From Apostichopus japonicus (taxonomy: Eukaryota > Echinodermata > Holothuroidea > Aspidochirotida > Stichopodidae), in contig NC_092571.1 of the NCBI RefSeq assembly GCF_037975245.1, forward strand, positions 9,338,501-9,402,500: 64,000 nucleotides of DNA, in the 5' to 3' direction. Below the pieces are notes generated by a model. It ran no database searches and was not told the DNA's origin. It saw nothing but the letters and a program-made list of their open reading frames with translations. Both the position numbers and the translations under genes were made by a program. This document shows positions 12,971 through 28,565 of the stretch, piece by piece. The stretch's first letter is position 1, and each line of letters opens with the position of its first letter.

Positions 12971-15900
12971 CCGAACATTCGATTGATCAATACCGCACAT
13001 TCGATTGATCGGTACCGCACATTCGATTCATCGGTACGGTACCGAACATTCGATTGTTCGGTATCGCACATTAGTTGATCGGTAACGCACATTCGATTGA
13101 TGTGTACCGCATATATGATTGATCGGTACCGCACATTCGATTGATCAGTACCGAACATTCGATTGATCGGTACCGAACATTCTATTGATCTGTAACGCAC
13201 ATTCGATTGATCGGTACAGCACATTCGATTGTTCGGTACCGCATATTCGATTGATCGGTATCGAACATTCTATTGATCGGTACCGAACATTCGATTGATC
13301 GGTACCGCACATTCGATTCATCGGTACGGTACCGAACATTCGATTGTTCGGTATCGCACATTAGTTGATCGGTAACGCACATTCGATTGATGTGTACCGC
13401 ACATATGATTGATCGGTACCGCACATTCGATTGATCGGTACCGTACATTCGATTAATCGGTACCGCATATTCGATTGTTCGGTACCGCACATTCGATTGA
13501 TCAATACCGCACATTCGACTGATCGGTACCGAACATTCGATTGATGTGTACCGCATATATGATTGATCGGTACCGCACATTCGATTGATCAGTGCCGAAC
13601 ATTCGATTGATCGGTACCGAACATTCTATTGACCGGTACCGAACATTCGATTGATCGGTACCGCACATTCGATTCATCGGTACGGTACCGAACATTCGAT
13701 TGTTCGGTATCGCACATTAGTTGATCGGTAACGCACATTCGATTGATGTGTACCGCATATATGATTGATCGGTACCGCACATTCGATTGATCAGTACCGA
13801 ACATTCGATTGATCGGTACCGAACATTCTATTGATCTGTAACGCACATTCGATTGATCGGTACCGCACATTCGATTCATCGGTACCGCACATTCGATTAA
13901 TCGGTACCGCACATTCGATTGATCGGTACCGCACATTCGATTGATCGGTACCGCACATTCGATTGATCGGTAACGAACATTCGATTGATCGGTACCGCAC
14001 ATTCGATTGATCGGTACCGAACATTCGATTGATCAATACCGCACATTCGATTGATCGGTACCGAATATTCGATTGATCGGTACCGCACATTCGATTGATC
14101 GGTACCGCACATTCGATTAATCGGTACCGCACATTCGATTGATCGGTACCAAACATTCGATTGATCGGTACCGCACATTCGATTGATCGGTAACGAACAT
14201 TCGATTGATCGGTACCGCACATTCGATTGATCGGTACCGAACATTCGATTGATCAATACCGCACATTCGATTGATCGGTACCGAACATTCGATTGATCAA
14301 TACCGCACATTCGATTGATCGGTACCGCACATTCGATTGATCGGTACCGAATATTCGATTGATCGGTACCGCACATTCGATTGATCGGTACCGCACATTC
14401 GATTGATCGGTACCGATCATTCGATTGATCGGTACCGAACATTCGATTGATCAATATCGCACATTCGATTGATCGGTAACGAACATTCGATTGATCAATA
14501 CCGCACATTCGATTGATCGGTACCGCACATTCGATTGTTCGGTACCGCACATTCGATTGATCCGTTTCGAACATTCGATTGATCGGTACCGCACATTCGA
14601 TTGATCGGTACCGCACATTCGATTGATCAATACCGCACATTCGATTGATCGGTACCGCACATTCGATTGATCGGTACCGCACATTCGACTGTTCGGTACC
14701 GCACATTCGATTGATCGGTATCGAACATTCGATTGATCGGTACCGCACATTCGATTGATCGGTACCGCACATATAATTGATCGGTACCGCACATTCGATT
14801 GATCGGTACCGCACATTCGATTAATTGGTACCGCACATTCGATTGATCGGTACCGAACATTCGATTGATCGGTACAGCACATTTGATTGATCGGTACGGA
14901 ATATTCGATTGATCAATATCGCACATTCGATTGATCGGTACCGAACATTCGATTGATCGGTACCGAACATTCGATTCATCCTGACCGCACATTCGATTGA
15001 TCGGTACCGCACATTCGACTGTTCGGTACCGCACATTCGATTGATCGGTATCGAACATTCGATTGATCGGTACCGCACATTCGATTGATCGGTACCGCAC
15101 ATATAATTGATCGGTACCGCACATTCGATTGATCGGTACCGCACATTCGATTAATTGGTACCGCAGATTCGATTGATCGGTACCGAACATTCGATCGATC
15201 GGTACAGCACATTCGATTGATCGGTACCGAACATTCGGTTGATGTGTACCGCATATATGATTGATCGGTACCGCACATTCGATTGATCGGTACCGAACAT
15301 TCGATTGATCGGTACCGAACATTCGATTGAACGGTACCGAACATTCGATTGTTCGGTACCGCACATTCGATTGATCGGTACCGCACATTCGATTGATAGG
15401 TACCGCACATTCGATTCATCGGTACCGCACATTCGACTGTTCGGTACCGCACATTCGATTAATCGGTATCGAACATTCGATTGATCGGTACCGCACATTC
15501 GATTGATCGGTACCGCACATTCGATTGATCGATACCTAACATTCGATTGATCGGTACCGAACATTCTGTTGATCGGTATCGAACATTCGATTGATCGGTA
15601 CCGAACATTCGATTGATCAATACCGCACATTCGATTGATCGGTACCGCACACTCGATTGATCGGTACCGAATATTCGATTGATCGGTACCGCACATTAAA
15701 TTGATCGGTACCGAACATTCGATTGATCGGTACCGAACATTCGATTGATCAATACCGCACATTCGATTGATCGGTAACGAACATTCGATTGATCGGTACC
15801 GAACATTCGATTGATCGGTACCGAACATTCGATTGATCGGTACCGAACATTCGATTCATCGGTACCGCACATTCGATTGATCGGTACCGCACATATGATT

Positions 15901-17430
15901 GATCGGTACCGCACATTCGATTGATCGGTACCGCACATTCGATTGATCGGTACCGCACATTCGATTGATCGGTACCGAACATTCGATTGATCGGTACCGA
16001 ACATTCGATTGATCGATACCGCACATTCGATTGATCGGTAACGAACATTCGATTGATCGGTACCGCACATTCGATTAATCGGTAACGAACATTCGATTGA
16101 TCGGTACCGCATATTCGATTGATCGGTACCGAACATTCGATTGATCAATACCGCACATTCGATTGATCGGTACCGAACATTCGATTGATCGGTATAGAAC
16201 ATTCGATTCATCGGTAACGCACATTCGATTGATCGGTACCGCACATTCGATTCATCGGTACGGTACCGAACATTCGATTGTTCGATACCGCACATTCGAT
16301 TGATCGGTACCGCACATTCGATTGATCGGTACCGCACATTCGATTAATCGGTACCGCACATTCGATTGATCGGTACCGAACATTCGATTGATCGGTACAG
16401 CACATTCGATTGATCGGTACCGAACATTCGATTGATGTGTACCGCATATATGATTGATCGGTACCGCACATTCGATTGATCGGTACCGAACATCCGATTG
16501 ATCGGTACCGAACATTCTATTGAACGGTACCGAACATTCGATTGATCGGTACCGAACATTCGATTGATCGGTACCGAACATTCGATTGATCAATACCGCA
16601 CATTCGATTGATCGGTACCGCACATTCGATTCATCGGTACGGTACCGAACATTCGATTGTTCGGTATTGCACATTAGTTGATCGGTAACGCACATTCGAT
16701 TGATGTGTACCGCATATATGATTGATCGGTACCGCACATTCGATTGATCAGTACCGAACATTCGATTGATCGGTACCGAACATTCTATTGATCTGTAACG
16801 CACATTCGATTGATCGGTACAGCACATTCGATTGTTCGGTACCGCACATTCGATTGATCGGTATCGAACATTCTATTGATCGGTACCGAACATTCGATTG
16901 ATCGGTACCGCACATTCGATTCATCGGTACGGTACCGAACATTCGATTGTTCGGTATCGCACATTAGTTGATCGGTAACGCACATTCGATTGATGTGTAC
17001 CGCACATATGATTGATCGGTACCGCACATTCGATTGATCGGTACCGTACATTCGATTAATCGGTACCGCATATTCGATTGTTCGGTACCGCACATTCGAT
17101 TGATCAATACCGCACATTCGACTGATCGGTACCGAACATTCGATTGATGTGTACCGCATATATGATTGATCGGTACCGCACATTCGATTGATCAGTGCCG
17201 AACATTCGATTGATCGGTACCGAACATTCTATTGACCGGTACCGAACATTCGATTGATCGGTACCGCACATTCGATTCATCGGTACGGTACCGAACATTC
17301 GATTGTTCGGTATCGCACATTAGTTGATCGGTAACGCACATTCGATTGATGTGTACCGCATATATGATTGATCGGTACCGCACATTCGATTGATCAGTAC
17401 CGAACATTCGATTGATCGGTACCGAACATT
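12820..17430 (+). repeat. 4.7-5.0-kb HOR block, copy 1
   Basis: Variant order matches 17,557-22,392 at an offset of 4,737 bp up to about 15.34 kb and 4,962 bp after it. The 225-bp step is a deletion in this copy, or an insertion in the other: ten units plus the 5-bp insertion of one 27-bp unit. Copy 1 ends about 130 bp before copy 2 begins, so the pair is nearly head to tail. Within it, 15.7-17.5 kb repeats 12.1-13.9 kb at 3,603 bp, and 14.69-15.34 kb repeats 10.86-11.51 kb at 3,828 bp (exactly 174 units). Confidence 0.86.
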
Positions 17431-17556
17431 CTATTGATCTGTAACGCACATTCGATTGATCGGTACCGCACATTCGATTCATCGGTACCGCACATTCGAT
17501 TAATCGGTACCGCACATTCGATTGATCGGTACCGCACATTCGATTGATCGGTACCG

Positions 17557-20500
17557 AACATTCGATTGATGTGTACCGCATATATGATTGATCGGTACCG
17601 CACATTCGATTGATCGGTACCGAACATCCGATTGATCGGTACCGAACATTCTATTGAACGGTACCGAACATTCGATTGATCGGTACCGAACATTCGATTG
17701 ATCGGTACCGAACATTCGATTGATCAATACCGCACATTCGATTGATCGGTACCGCACATTCGATTCATCGGTACGGTACCGAACATTCGATTGTTCGGTA
17801 TCGCACATTAGTTGATCGGTAACGCACATTCGATTGATGTGTACCGCATATATGATTGATCGGTACCGCACATTCGATTGATCAGTACCGAACATTCGAT
17901 TGATCGGTACCGAACATTCTATTGATCTGTAACGCACATTCGATTGATCGGTACAGCACATTCGATTGTTCGGTACCGCACATTCGATTGATCGGTATCG
18001 AACATTCTATTGATCGGTACCGAACATTCGATTGATCGGTACCGCACATTCGATTCATCGGTACGGTACCGAACATTCGATTGTTCGGTATCGCACATTA
18101 GTTGATCGGTAACGCACATTCGATTGATGTGTACCGCACATATGATTGATCGGTACCGCACATTCGATTGATCGGTACCGTACATTCGATTAATCGGTAC
18201 CGCATATTCGATTGTTCGGTACCGCACATTCGATTGATCAATACCGCACATTCGACTGATCGGTACCGAACATTCGATTGATGTGTACCGCATATATGAT
18301 TGATCGGTACCGCACATTCGATTGATCAGTGCCGAACATTCGATTGATCGGTACCGAACATTCTATTGACCGGTACCGAACATTCGATTGATCGGTACCG
18401 CACATTCGATTCATCGGTACGGTACCGAACATTCGATTGTTCGGTATCGCACATTAGTTGATCGGTAACGCACATTCGATTGATGTGTACCGCATATATG
18501 ATTGATCGGTACCGCACATTCGATTGATCAGTACCGAACATTCGATTGATCGGTACCGAACATTCTATTGATCTGTAACGCACATTCGATTGATCGGTAC
18601 CGCACATTCGATTCATCGGTACCGCACATTCGATTAATCGGTACCGCACATTCGATTGATCGGTACCGCACATTCGATTGATCGGTACCGCACATTCGAT
18701 TGATCGGTAACGAACATTCGATTGATCGGTACCGCACATTCGATTGATCGGTACCGAACATTCGATTGATCAATACCGCACATTCGATTGATCGGTACCG
18801 AATATTCGATTGATCGGTACCGCACATTCGATTGATCGGTACCGCACATTCGATTAATCGGTACCGCACATTCGATTGATCGGTACCAAACATTCGATTG
18901 ATCGGTACCGCACATTCGATTGATCGGTAACGAACATTCGATTGATCGGTACCGCACATTCGATTGATCGGTACCGAACATTCGATTGATCAATACCGCA
19001 CATTCGATTGATCGGTACCGAACATTCGATTGATCAATACCGCACATTCGATTGATCGGTACCGCACATTCGATTGATCGGTACCGAATATTCGATTGAT
19101 CGGTACCGCACATTCGATTGATCGGTACCGCACATTCGATTGATCGGTACCGATCATTCGATTGATCGGTACCGAACATTCGATTGATCAATATCCCACA
19201 TTCGATTGATCGGTAACGAACATTCGATTGATCAATACCGCACATTCGATTGATCGGTACCGCACATTCGATTGTTCGGTACCGCACATTCGATTGATCC
19301 GTTTCGAACATTCGATTGATCGGTACCGCACATTCGATTGATCGGTACCGCACATTCGATTGATCAATACCGCACATTCGATTGATCGGTACCGCACATT
19401 CGATTGATCGGTACCGCACATTCGACTGTTCGGTACCGCACATTCGATTGATCGGTATCGAACATTCGATTGATCGGTACCGCACATTCGATTGATCGGT
19501 ACCGCACATATAATTGATCGGTACCGCACATTCGATTGATCGGTACCGCACATTCGATTAATTGGTACCGCACATTCGATTGATCGGTACCGAACATTCG
19601 ATTGATCGGTACAGCACATTTGATTGATCGGTACGGAATATTCGATTGATCAATATCGCACATTCGATTGATCGGTACCGAACATTCGATTGATCGGTAC
19701 CGAACATTCGATTCATCCTGACCGCACATTCGATTGATCGGTACCGCACATTCGACTGTTCGGTACCGCACATTCGATTGATCGGTATCGAACATTCGAT
19801 TGATCGGTACCGCACATTCGATTGATCGGTACCGCACATATAATTGATCGGTACCGCACATTCGATTGATCGGTACCGCACATTCGATTAATTGGTACCG
19901 CACATTCGATTGATCGGTACCGAACATTCGATCGATCGGTACAGCACATTCGATTGATCGGTACCGAACATTCGGTTGATGTGTACCGCATATATGATTG
20001 ATCGGTACCGCACATTCGATTGATCGGTACCGAACATTCGATTGATCGGTACCGAACATTCGATTGAACGGTACCGAACATTCGATTGATCGGTACCGAA
20101 CATTCGATTGATCGGTACCGAATATTCGATTGATCAATACCGCACATTCGATCGATCGGTACCGAACATTCGATTGATCAATATCGCACATTCGATTGAT
20201 CGGTACCGAACATTCGATTGATCGGTACCGAACATTCGATTGATCGGTACCGCACATTCGATTAATCGGTACCGCACATTCGATTCATCGGTACGGTACC
20301 GAACATTCGATTGTTCGGTACCGCACATTCGATTGATCGGTACCGCACATTCGATTGATCGGTACCGCACATTCGATTCATCGGTACCGCACATTCGACT
20401 GTTCGGTACCGCACATTCGATTAATCGGTATCGAACATTCGATTGATCGGTACCGCACATTCGATTGATCGGTACCGCACATTCGATTGATCGATACCTA

Positions 20501-22392
20501 ACATTCGATTGATCGGTACCGAACATTCTATTGATCGGTATCGAACATTCGATTGATCGGTACCGAACATTCGATTGATCAATACCGCACATTCGATTGA
20601 TCGGTACCGCACACTCGATTGATCGGTACCGAATATTCGATTGATCGGTACCGCACATTAAATTGATCGGTACCGAACATTCGATTGATCGGTACCGAAC
20701 ATTCGATTGATCAATACCGCACATTCGATTGATCGGTAACGAACATTCGATTGATCGGTACCGAACATTCGATTGATCGGTACCGAACATTCGATTGATC
20801 GGTACCGCACATTCGATTCATCGGTACCGCACATTCGATTGATCGGTACCGCACATATGATTGATCGGTACCGCACATTCGATTGATCGGTACCGCACAT
20901 TCGATTGATCGGTACCGCACATTCGATTGATCGGTACCGAACATTCGATTGATCGGTACCGAACATTCGATTGATCGATACCGCACATTCGATTGATCGG
21001 TAACGAACATTCGATTGATCGGTACCGCACATTCGATTAATCGGTAACGAACATTCGATTGATCGGTACCGCATATTCGATTGATCGGTACCGAACATTC
21101 GATTGATCAATACCGCACATTCGATTGATCGGTACCGAACATTCGATTGATCGGTATAGAACATTCGATTCATCGGTAACGCACATTCGATTGATCGGTA
21201 CCGCACATTCGATTCATCGGTACCGTACCGAACATTCGATTGTTCGATACCGCACATTCGATTGATCGGTACCGCACATTCGATTGATCGGTACCGCACA
21301 TTCGATTAATCGGTACCGCACATTCGATTGATCGGTACCGAACATTCGATTGATCGGTACAGCACATTCGATTGATCGGTACCGAACATTCGATTGATGT
21401 GTACCGCATATATGATTGATCGGTACCGCACATTCGATTGATCGGTACCGAACATCCGATTGATCGGTACCGAACATTCTATTGAACTGTACCGAACATT
21501 CGATTGATCGGTACCGAACATTCGATTGATCGGTACCGAACATTCGATTGATCAATACCGCACATTCGATTGATCGGTACCGCACATTCGATTCATCGGT
21601 ACGGTACCGAACATTCGATTGTTCGGTATTGCACATTAGTTGATCGGTAACGCACATTCGATTGATGTGTACCGCATATATGATTGATCGGTACCGCACA
21701 TTCGATTGATCAGTACCGAACATTCGATTGATCGGTACCGAACATTCTATTGATCTGTAACGCACATTCGATTGATCGGTACAGCACATTCGATTGTTCG
21801 GTACCGCACATTCGATTGATCGGTATCGAACATTCTATTGATCGGTACCGAACATTCGATTGATCGGTACCGCACATTCGATTCATCGGTACGGTACCGA
21901 ACATTCGATTGTTCGGTATCGCACATTAGTTGATCGGTAACGCACATTCGATTGATGTGTACCGCACATATGATTGATCGGTACCGCACATTCGATTGAT
22001 CGGTACCGTACATTCGATTAATCGGTACCGCATATTCGATTGTTCGGTACCGCACATTCGATTGATCAATACCGCACATTCGACTGATCGGTACCGAACA
22101 TTCGATTGATGTGTACCGCATATATGATTGATCGGTACCGCACATTCGATTGATCAGTGCCGAACATTCGATTGATCGGTACCGAACATTCTATTGACCG
22201 GTACCGAACATTCGATTGATCGGTACCGCACATTCGATTCATCGGTACGGTACCGAACATTCGATTGTTCGGTATCGCACATTAGTTGATCGGTAACGCA
22301 CATTCGATTGATGTGTACCGCATATATGATTGATCGGTACCGCACATTCGATTGATCAGTACCGAACATTCGATTGATCGGTACCGAACATT
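17557..22392 (+). repeat. 4.7-5.0-kb HOR block, copy 2
   Basis: This is the second copy of the block at 12.82-17.43 kb, including CATCCG at 17,625 and 21,453, TCCGTTTCG at 19,298 and TCCTGACC at 19,716. It retains about 225 bp around 20.08-20.31 kb that copy 1 lacks, including a GAATATTC unit, a CGATCGATCGG unit and a 27-bp unit near 20,287. The 27-bp unit near 21,222 reads GGTACCGTACCG instead of GGTACGGTACCG. The block runs straight into the 22.37-28.36 kb block. Confidence 0.86.
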
Positions 22393-25300
22393 CGATTGAT
22401 CAATACCGCACATTCGATTGATCGGTACCGCACATTCGATTGATCGGTACCGAATATTCGATTGATCGGTACCGCACATTCGATTGATCGGTACCGCACA
22501 TTCGATTGATCGGTACCGATCATTCGATTGATCGGTACCGAACATTCGATTGATCGGTATCGCACATTCGATTGATCGGTAACGAACATTCGATTGATCA
22601 ATACCGCACATTCGATTGATCGGTACCGCACATTCGATTGTTCGGTACCGCACATTCGATTGATCCGTTTCGAACATTCGATTGATCGGTACCGCACATT
22701 CGATTGATCGGTACCGCACATTCGATTGATCAATACCGCACATTCGATTGATCGGTACCGCACATTCGATTGATCGGTACCGCACATTCGATTGATCTGT
22801 ACCGCACATTCGATTGATCGGTACCGCACATTCGATTGATCGGTAACGCACATTCGATTGATCAGTACCGAACATTCGATTGATCGGTACCGAACATTCG
22901 ATTGATCGGTAACGCACATTCGATTGATCGGTACCGAACATTCGATTGATCGGTACCGAACATTCGATTGATCAATACCGCACATTCGATTGATCGGTAC
23001 CGAACATTCGATTGATCGGTACCGAACATTCGATTGATCGGTACCGCACATTCGATTGTTCGGTACCGCACATTCGATTGTTCGGTACCGCACATTCGAT
23101 TGATCCGTATCGAACATTCGATTGATCGGTACCGCACATTCGATTGATCGGTACCGCACATTCGATTGATCAATACCGCACATTCGATTGATCGGTACCG
23201 CACATTCGATTGATCGGTACCGAACATTCGATTGATCGGTACCGAACATTCGATTGATCGGTACCGCACATTCGATTGTTCGGTACCGCACATTCGATTG
23301 TTCGGTACCGCACATTCGATTGATCCGTATCGAACATTCGATTGATCGGTACCGCACATTCGATTGATCGGTACCGCACATTCGATTGATCAATACCGCA
23401 CATTCGATTGATCGGTACCGCACATTCGATTGATCGGTACCGAACATTCGATTGATCGGGATCGCACATTCGATTGATCGGTACCGAACATTCGATTGAT
23501 CGGTACAGCACATTTGATTGATCGGTACGGAATATTCGATTGATCAATATCGCACATTCGATTGATCGGTACCGCACATTCGATTCATCGGTACCGCACA
23601 TTCGATTGATCGGTACCGCACATTCGATTGATCGGTAACGAACATTCGATTGATCGGTATTGAACATTCGATTGATCGGTAGCGATCATTCGATTGATCG
23701 GTACCGAACATTCGATTGATCGGTACCGAACATTCGATTGATCGGTACCGAACATTCGATTGATCGGTACCGAACATTCGATTGATCGGTACCGCACATT
23801 CGATTGATCGGTATCGAACATTCGATTGATCGGTACCGCACAATCGATTGATCGGTACCGAACATTCGATTGATCGGTACTGAACATTCGATTGATCAAT
23901 ACCGCACATTCGATTGATCGGTAACGAACATTCGATTGATCGGTATCGAACATTCGATTGATCGGTACCGCACAATCGATTGATCGGTACCGAACATTCG
24001 ATTGATCGGTACTGAACATTCGATTGATCAATACCGCACATTCGATTGATCGGTAACGAACATTCGATTGATCGGTACCACACATTCGATTGATCGGTAA
24101 CGAACATTCGATTGATCGGTACCGCACATTCGATTGATCGGTACCGAACATTCGATTGATCAATACCGCACATTCGATTGATCGGTACCGCACATTCGAT
24201 TGTTCGGTACCGCACATTCGATTGTTCGGTACCGCACATTCGATTGATCCGTATCGAACATTCGATTGATCGGTACCGCACATTCGATTGATCGGTACCG
24301 CACATTCGATTGATCGGTACTGAACATTCGATTGATCAATACCGCACATTCGATTGATCGGTAACGAACATTCGATTGATCGGTACCACACATTCGATTG
24401 ATCGGTAACGAACATTCGATTGATCGGTACCGCACATTCGATTGATCGGTACCGAACATTCGATTGATCAATACCGCACATTCGATTGATCGGTACCGCA
24501 CATTCGATTGTTCGGTACCGCACATTCGATTGTTCGGTACCGCACATTCGATTGATCCGTATCGAACATTCGATTGATCGGTACCGCACATTCGATTGAT
24601 CGGTACCGCACATTCAAATAATCGGAACCGCACATTCGATTGATCGGTACCGAACATTCGATTGATCAATACCGCACATTCGATTGATCGGTACCGCACA
24701 TTCGATTGATCGGTACCGAACATTCGATTGATCGGGATCGCACATTCGATTGATCGGTACCGCACATTCGATTGATCGGTACGGTACCGAACATTCGATT
24801 GTTCGGTATCGCACATTAGTTGATCGGTACCGCACATTCGATTGATCGGTACCGCACATTCGATTGATCGGTACCGCACATTCGATTGATCGGTACCGCA
24901 CATTCGATTGATCGGTACCGCACATTCGATTGATCGGTACCGAACATTCGATTGATCGGTAACGCACATTCGATTGATCGGTACCGCACATTCGATTGAT
25001 CGGTACCGAACATTCGATTGATCGGTACCGAACATTCGATTGATCGGTACCGATCATTCGATTGATCGGTACCGCACATTCGATTGATCGGTACCGCACA
25101 TTCGATTCATCGGTACCGCACATTCGATTGATCGGTACCGCACATTCGATTGATCGGTACCGCACATTCGATTGATCGGTACCGAACATTCGATTGATCG
25201 GTAACGCACATTCGATTGATCAGTACCGAACATTCGATTGATCGGTACCGAACATTCGATTGATCGGTAACGCACATTCGATTGATCGGTACCGCACATT

Positions 25301-28300
25301 CGATTGATCGGTACCGAACATTCGATTGATCAATACCGCACATTCGATTGATCGGTACCGAACATTCGATTGATCGGTACAGCACATTCGACTGATCGGT
25401 ACCGAACATTCGATTGATGTGTACCGCATATATGATTGATCGGTACCGCACATTCGATTGATCAGTACCGAACATTCGATTGATCGGTACCGAACATTCT
25501 ATTGATCGGTACCGAACATTCGATTGATCGGTACCGCACATTCGATTCATCGGTACGGTACCGAACATTCGATTGTTCGGTATCGCACATTAGTTGATCG
25601 GTAACGCACATTCGATTGATGTGTACCGCATATATGATTGATCGGTACCGCACATTCGATTGATCAGTACCGAACATTCGATTGATCGGTACCGAACATT
25701 CTATTGATCTGTAACGCACATTCGATTGATCGGTACAGCACATTCGATTGTTCGGTACCGCACATTCGATTGATCGGTATCGAACATTCTATTGATCGGT
25801 ACCGAACATTCGATTGATCGGTACCGCACATTCGATTCATCGGTACGGTACCGAACATTCGATTGTTCGGTATCGCACATTAGTTGATCGGTAACGCACA
25901 TTCGATTGATGTGTACCGCACATATGATTGATCGGTACCGCACATTCGATTGATCGGTACCGTACATTCGATTAATCGGTACCGCATATTCGATTGTTCG
26001 GTACCGCACATTCGATTGATCAATACCGCACATTCGATTGATCGGTACCGCACATTCGATTGATCGGTACCGAACATTCGATTGATCAATATCGCACATT
26101 CGATTGATCGGTACCGAACATGCGATTGATCGGTACCGAACATTCGATTCATCTTTACCGCACATTCGATTGATCGGTACCGCACATTCGATTGATCGGT
26201 ACCGCACATTCGACTGTTCGGTACCGCACATTCGATTGATCGGTATCGAACATTCGATTGATCGGTACCGCACATTCGATTGATCGGTACCGCACATATA
26301 ATTGATCGGTACCGCACATTCGATTGATCGGTACCGCACATTCGATTAATTGGTACCGCACATTCGATTGATCGGTATCGAACATTCGATTGATCGGTAC
26401 AGCACATTTGATTGATCGGTACGGAATATTCGATTGATCAATATCGCACATTCGATTGATCGGTACCGAACATTCGATTGATCGGTACCGAACATTCGAT
26501 TCATCCTGACCGCACATTCGATTGATCGGTACCGCACATTCGACTGTTCGGTACCGCACATTCGATTGATCGGTATCGAACATTCGATTGATCGGTACCG
26601 CACATTCGATTGATCGGTACCGCACATATAATTGATCGGTACCGCACATTCGATTGATCGGTACCGCACATTCGATTAATTGGTACCGCACATTCGATTG
26701 ATCGGTACCGAACATTCGATCGATCGGTACAGCACATTCGATTGATCGGTACCGAACATTCGGTTGATGTGTACCGCATATATGATTGATCGGTACCGCA
26801 CATTCGATTGATCGGTACCGAACATTCGATTGATCGGTACCGAACATTCGATTGAACGGTACCGAACATTCGATTGATCGGTACCGAACATTCGATTGAT
26901 CGGTACCGAATATTCGATTGATCAATACCGCACATTCGATCGATCGGTACCGAACATTCGATTGATCAATATCGCACATTCGATTGATCGGTACCGAACA
27001 TTCGATTGATCGGTACCGAACATTCGATTGATCGGTACCGCACATTCGATTAATCGGTACCGCACATTCGATTCATCGGTACGGTACCGAACATTCGATT
27101 GTTCGGTACCGCACATTCGATTGATCGGTACCGCACATTCGATTGATCGGTACCGCACATTCGATTCATCGGTACCGCACATTCGACTGTTCGGTACCGC
27201 ACATTCGATTAATCGGTATCGAACATTCGATTGATCGGTACCGCACATTCGATTGATCGGTACCGCACATTCGATTGATCGATACCTAACATTCGATTGA
27301 TCGGTACCGAACATTCTATTGATCGGTATCGAACATTCGATTGATCGGTACCGAACATTCGATTGATCAATACCGCACATTCGATTGATCGGTACCGCAC
27401 ACTCGATTGATCGGTACCGAATATTCGATTGATCGGTACCGCACATTAAATTGATCGGTACCGAACATTCGATTGATCGGTACCGAACATTCGATTGATC
27501 AATACCGCACATTCGATTGATCGGTAACGAACATTCGATTGATCGGTACCGAACATTCGATTGATCGGTACCGAACATTCGATTGATCGGTACCGCACAT
27601 TCGATTCATCGGTACCGCACATTCGATTGATCGGTACCGCACATATGATTGATCGGTACCGCACATTCGATTGATCGGTACCGCACATTCGATTGATCGG
27701 TACCGCACATTCGATTGATCGGTACCGAACATTCGATTGATCGGTACCGAACATTCGATTGATCGATACCGCACATTCGATTGATCGGTAACGAACATTC
27801 GATTGATCGGTACCGCACATTCGATTAATCGGTAACGAACATTCGATTGATCGGTACCGCATATTCGATTGATCGGTACCGAACATTCGATTGATCAATA
27901 CCGCACATTCGATTGATCGGTACCGAACATTCGATTGATCGGTATAGAACATTCGATTCATCGGTAACGCACATTCGATTGATCGGTACCGCACATTCGA
28001 TTCATCGGTACGGTACCGAACATTCGATTGTTCGATACCGCACATTCGATTGATCGGTACCGCACATTCGATTGATCGGTACCGCACATTCGATTAATCG
28101 GTACCGCACATTCGATTGATCGGTACCGAACATTCGATTGATCGGTACAGCACATTCGATTGATCGGTACCGAACATTCGATTGATGTGTACCGCATATA
28201 TGATTGATCGGTACCGCACATTCGATTGATCGGTACCGAACATCCGATTGATCGGTACCGAACATTCTATTGAACGGTACCGAACATTCGATTGATCGGT

Positions 28301-28363
28301 ACCGAACATTTGATTGATCGGTACCGAACATTCGATTGATCAATACCGCACATTCGATTGATC
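22373..28363 (+). repeat. Large HOR block, copy 2 (partner 7.02-13.01 kb)
   Basis: This is the right-hand partner of the 7.02-13.01 kb block at a constant offset of 15,353 bp. It diverges from its partner after about 28,365, where it goes on to GTAACGAAC units while the partner has a 27-bp unit. The internal tract 22.94-23.25 kb has different content from 7.58-7.90 kb. It includes part of a 220-bp tandem duplication marked by TCCGTATCG at 23,104 and 23,324. Confidence 0.87.
23011..23450 (+). repeat. 220-bp (10-unit) tandem duplication
   Basis: Two adjacent ten-unit copies each contain two ATTGTTCGG units followed by TCCGTATCGAAC; the TCCGTATCG motifs lie at 23,104 and 23,324. The corresponding place in the partner block (about 7.66-8.09 kb) has only one such set, at 7,971. 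This suggests local duplication after the large block was copied, or replacement of the sequence in one copy. Confidence 0.8.
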
Positions 28364-28565
28364 GGTAACGAACATTCGATTGATCGATACCGCACATTGG
28401 ATTGATCGGTACCGAACATTCGATTGATCGGTACCGAACATTCGATTGATCGGTAACGAACATTCGATTGATCGGTACCGCACATTCGATTGATCGGTAC
28501 CGAACATTCGATTGATCAATATCGCACATTCGATTGATCGGTACCGAACATTCGATTGATCGGTA
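26994..28565 (+). repeat. 2,166-bp HOR, copy 1
   Basis: Unit order is repeated 2,166 bp to the right (29,160-30,731). Shared landmarks are the 27-bp units near 27,071 and 28,011, the TATAGAAC unit near 27,944, CATCCG at 28,241 and a CATTGGATTG unit near 28,396. This copy overlaps the right end of the 22.37-28.36 kb block and extends past it. About 0.6 kb of other units separates it from copy 2. Confidence 0.86.

Larger units (their letters stand above)
7020..13010 (+). repeat. Large HOR block, copy 1 (partner 22.37-28.36 kb)
   Basis: About 6 kb of variant-unit order recurs exactly 15,353 bp to the right. Matching landmarks include TCCGTTTCG (7,311 and 22,664), TCCGTATCG (7,971 and 23,324), the 132-bp duplication (8,453 and 23,806), TCCTGACCGC (11,151 and 26,504) and CATCCG (12,888 and 28,241). 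Only a few base changes were noticed in the parts compared, for example TTCGATTAATCGG near 9,265 against TTCAAATAATCGG in the partner. One internal tract, about 7.58-7.90 kb, differs in content while the offset is kept. Confidence 0.88.
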
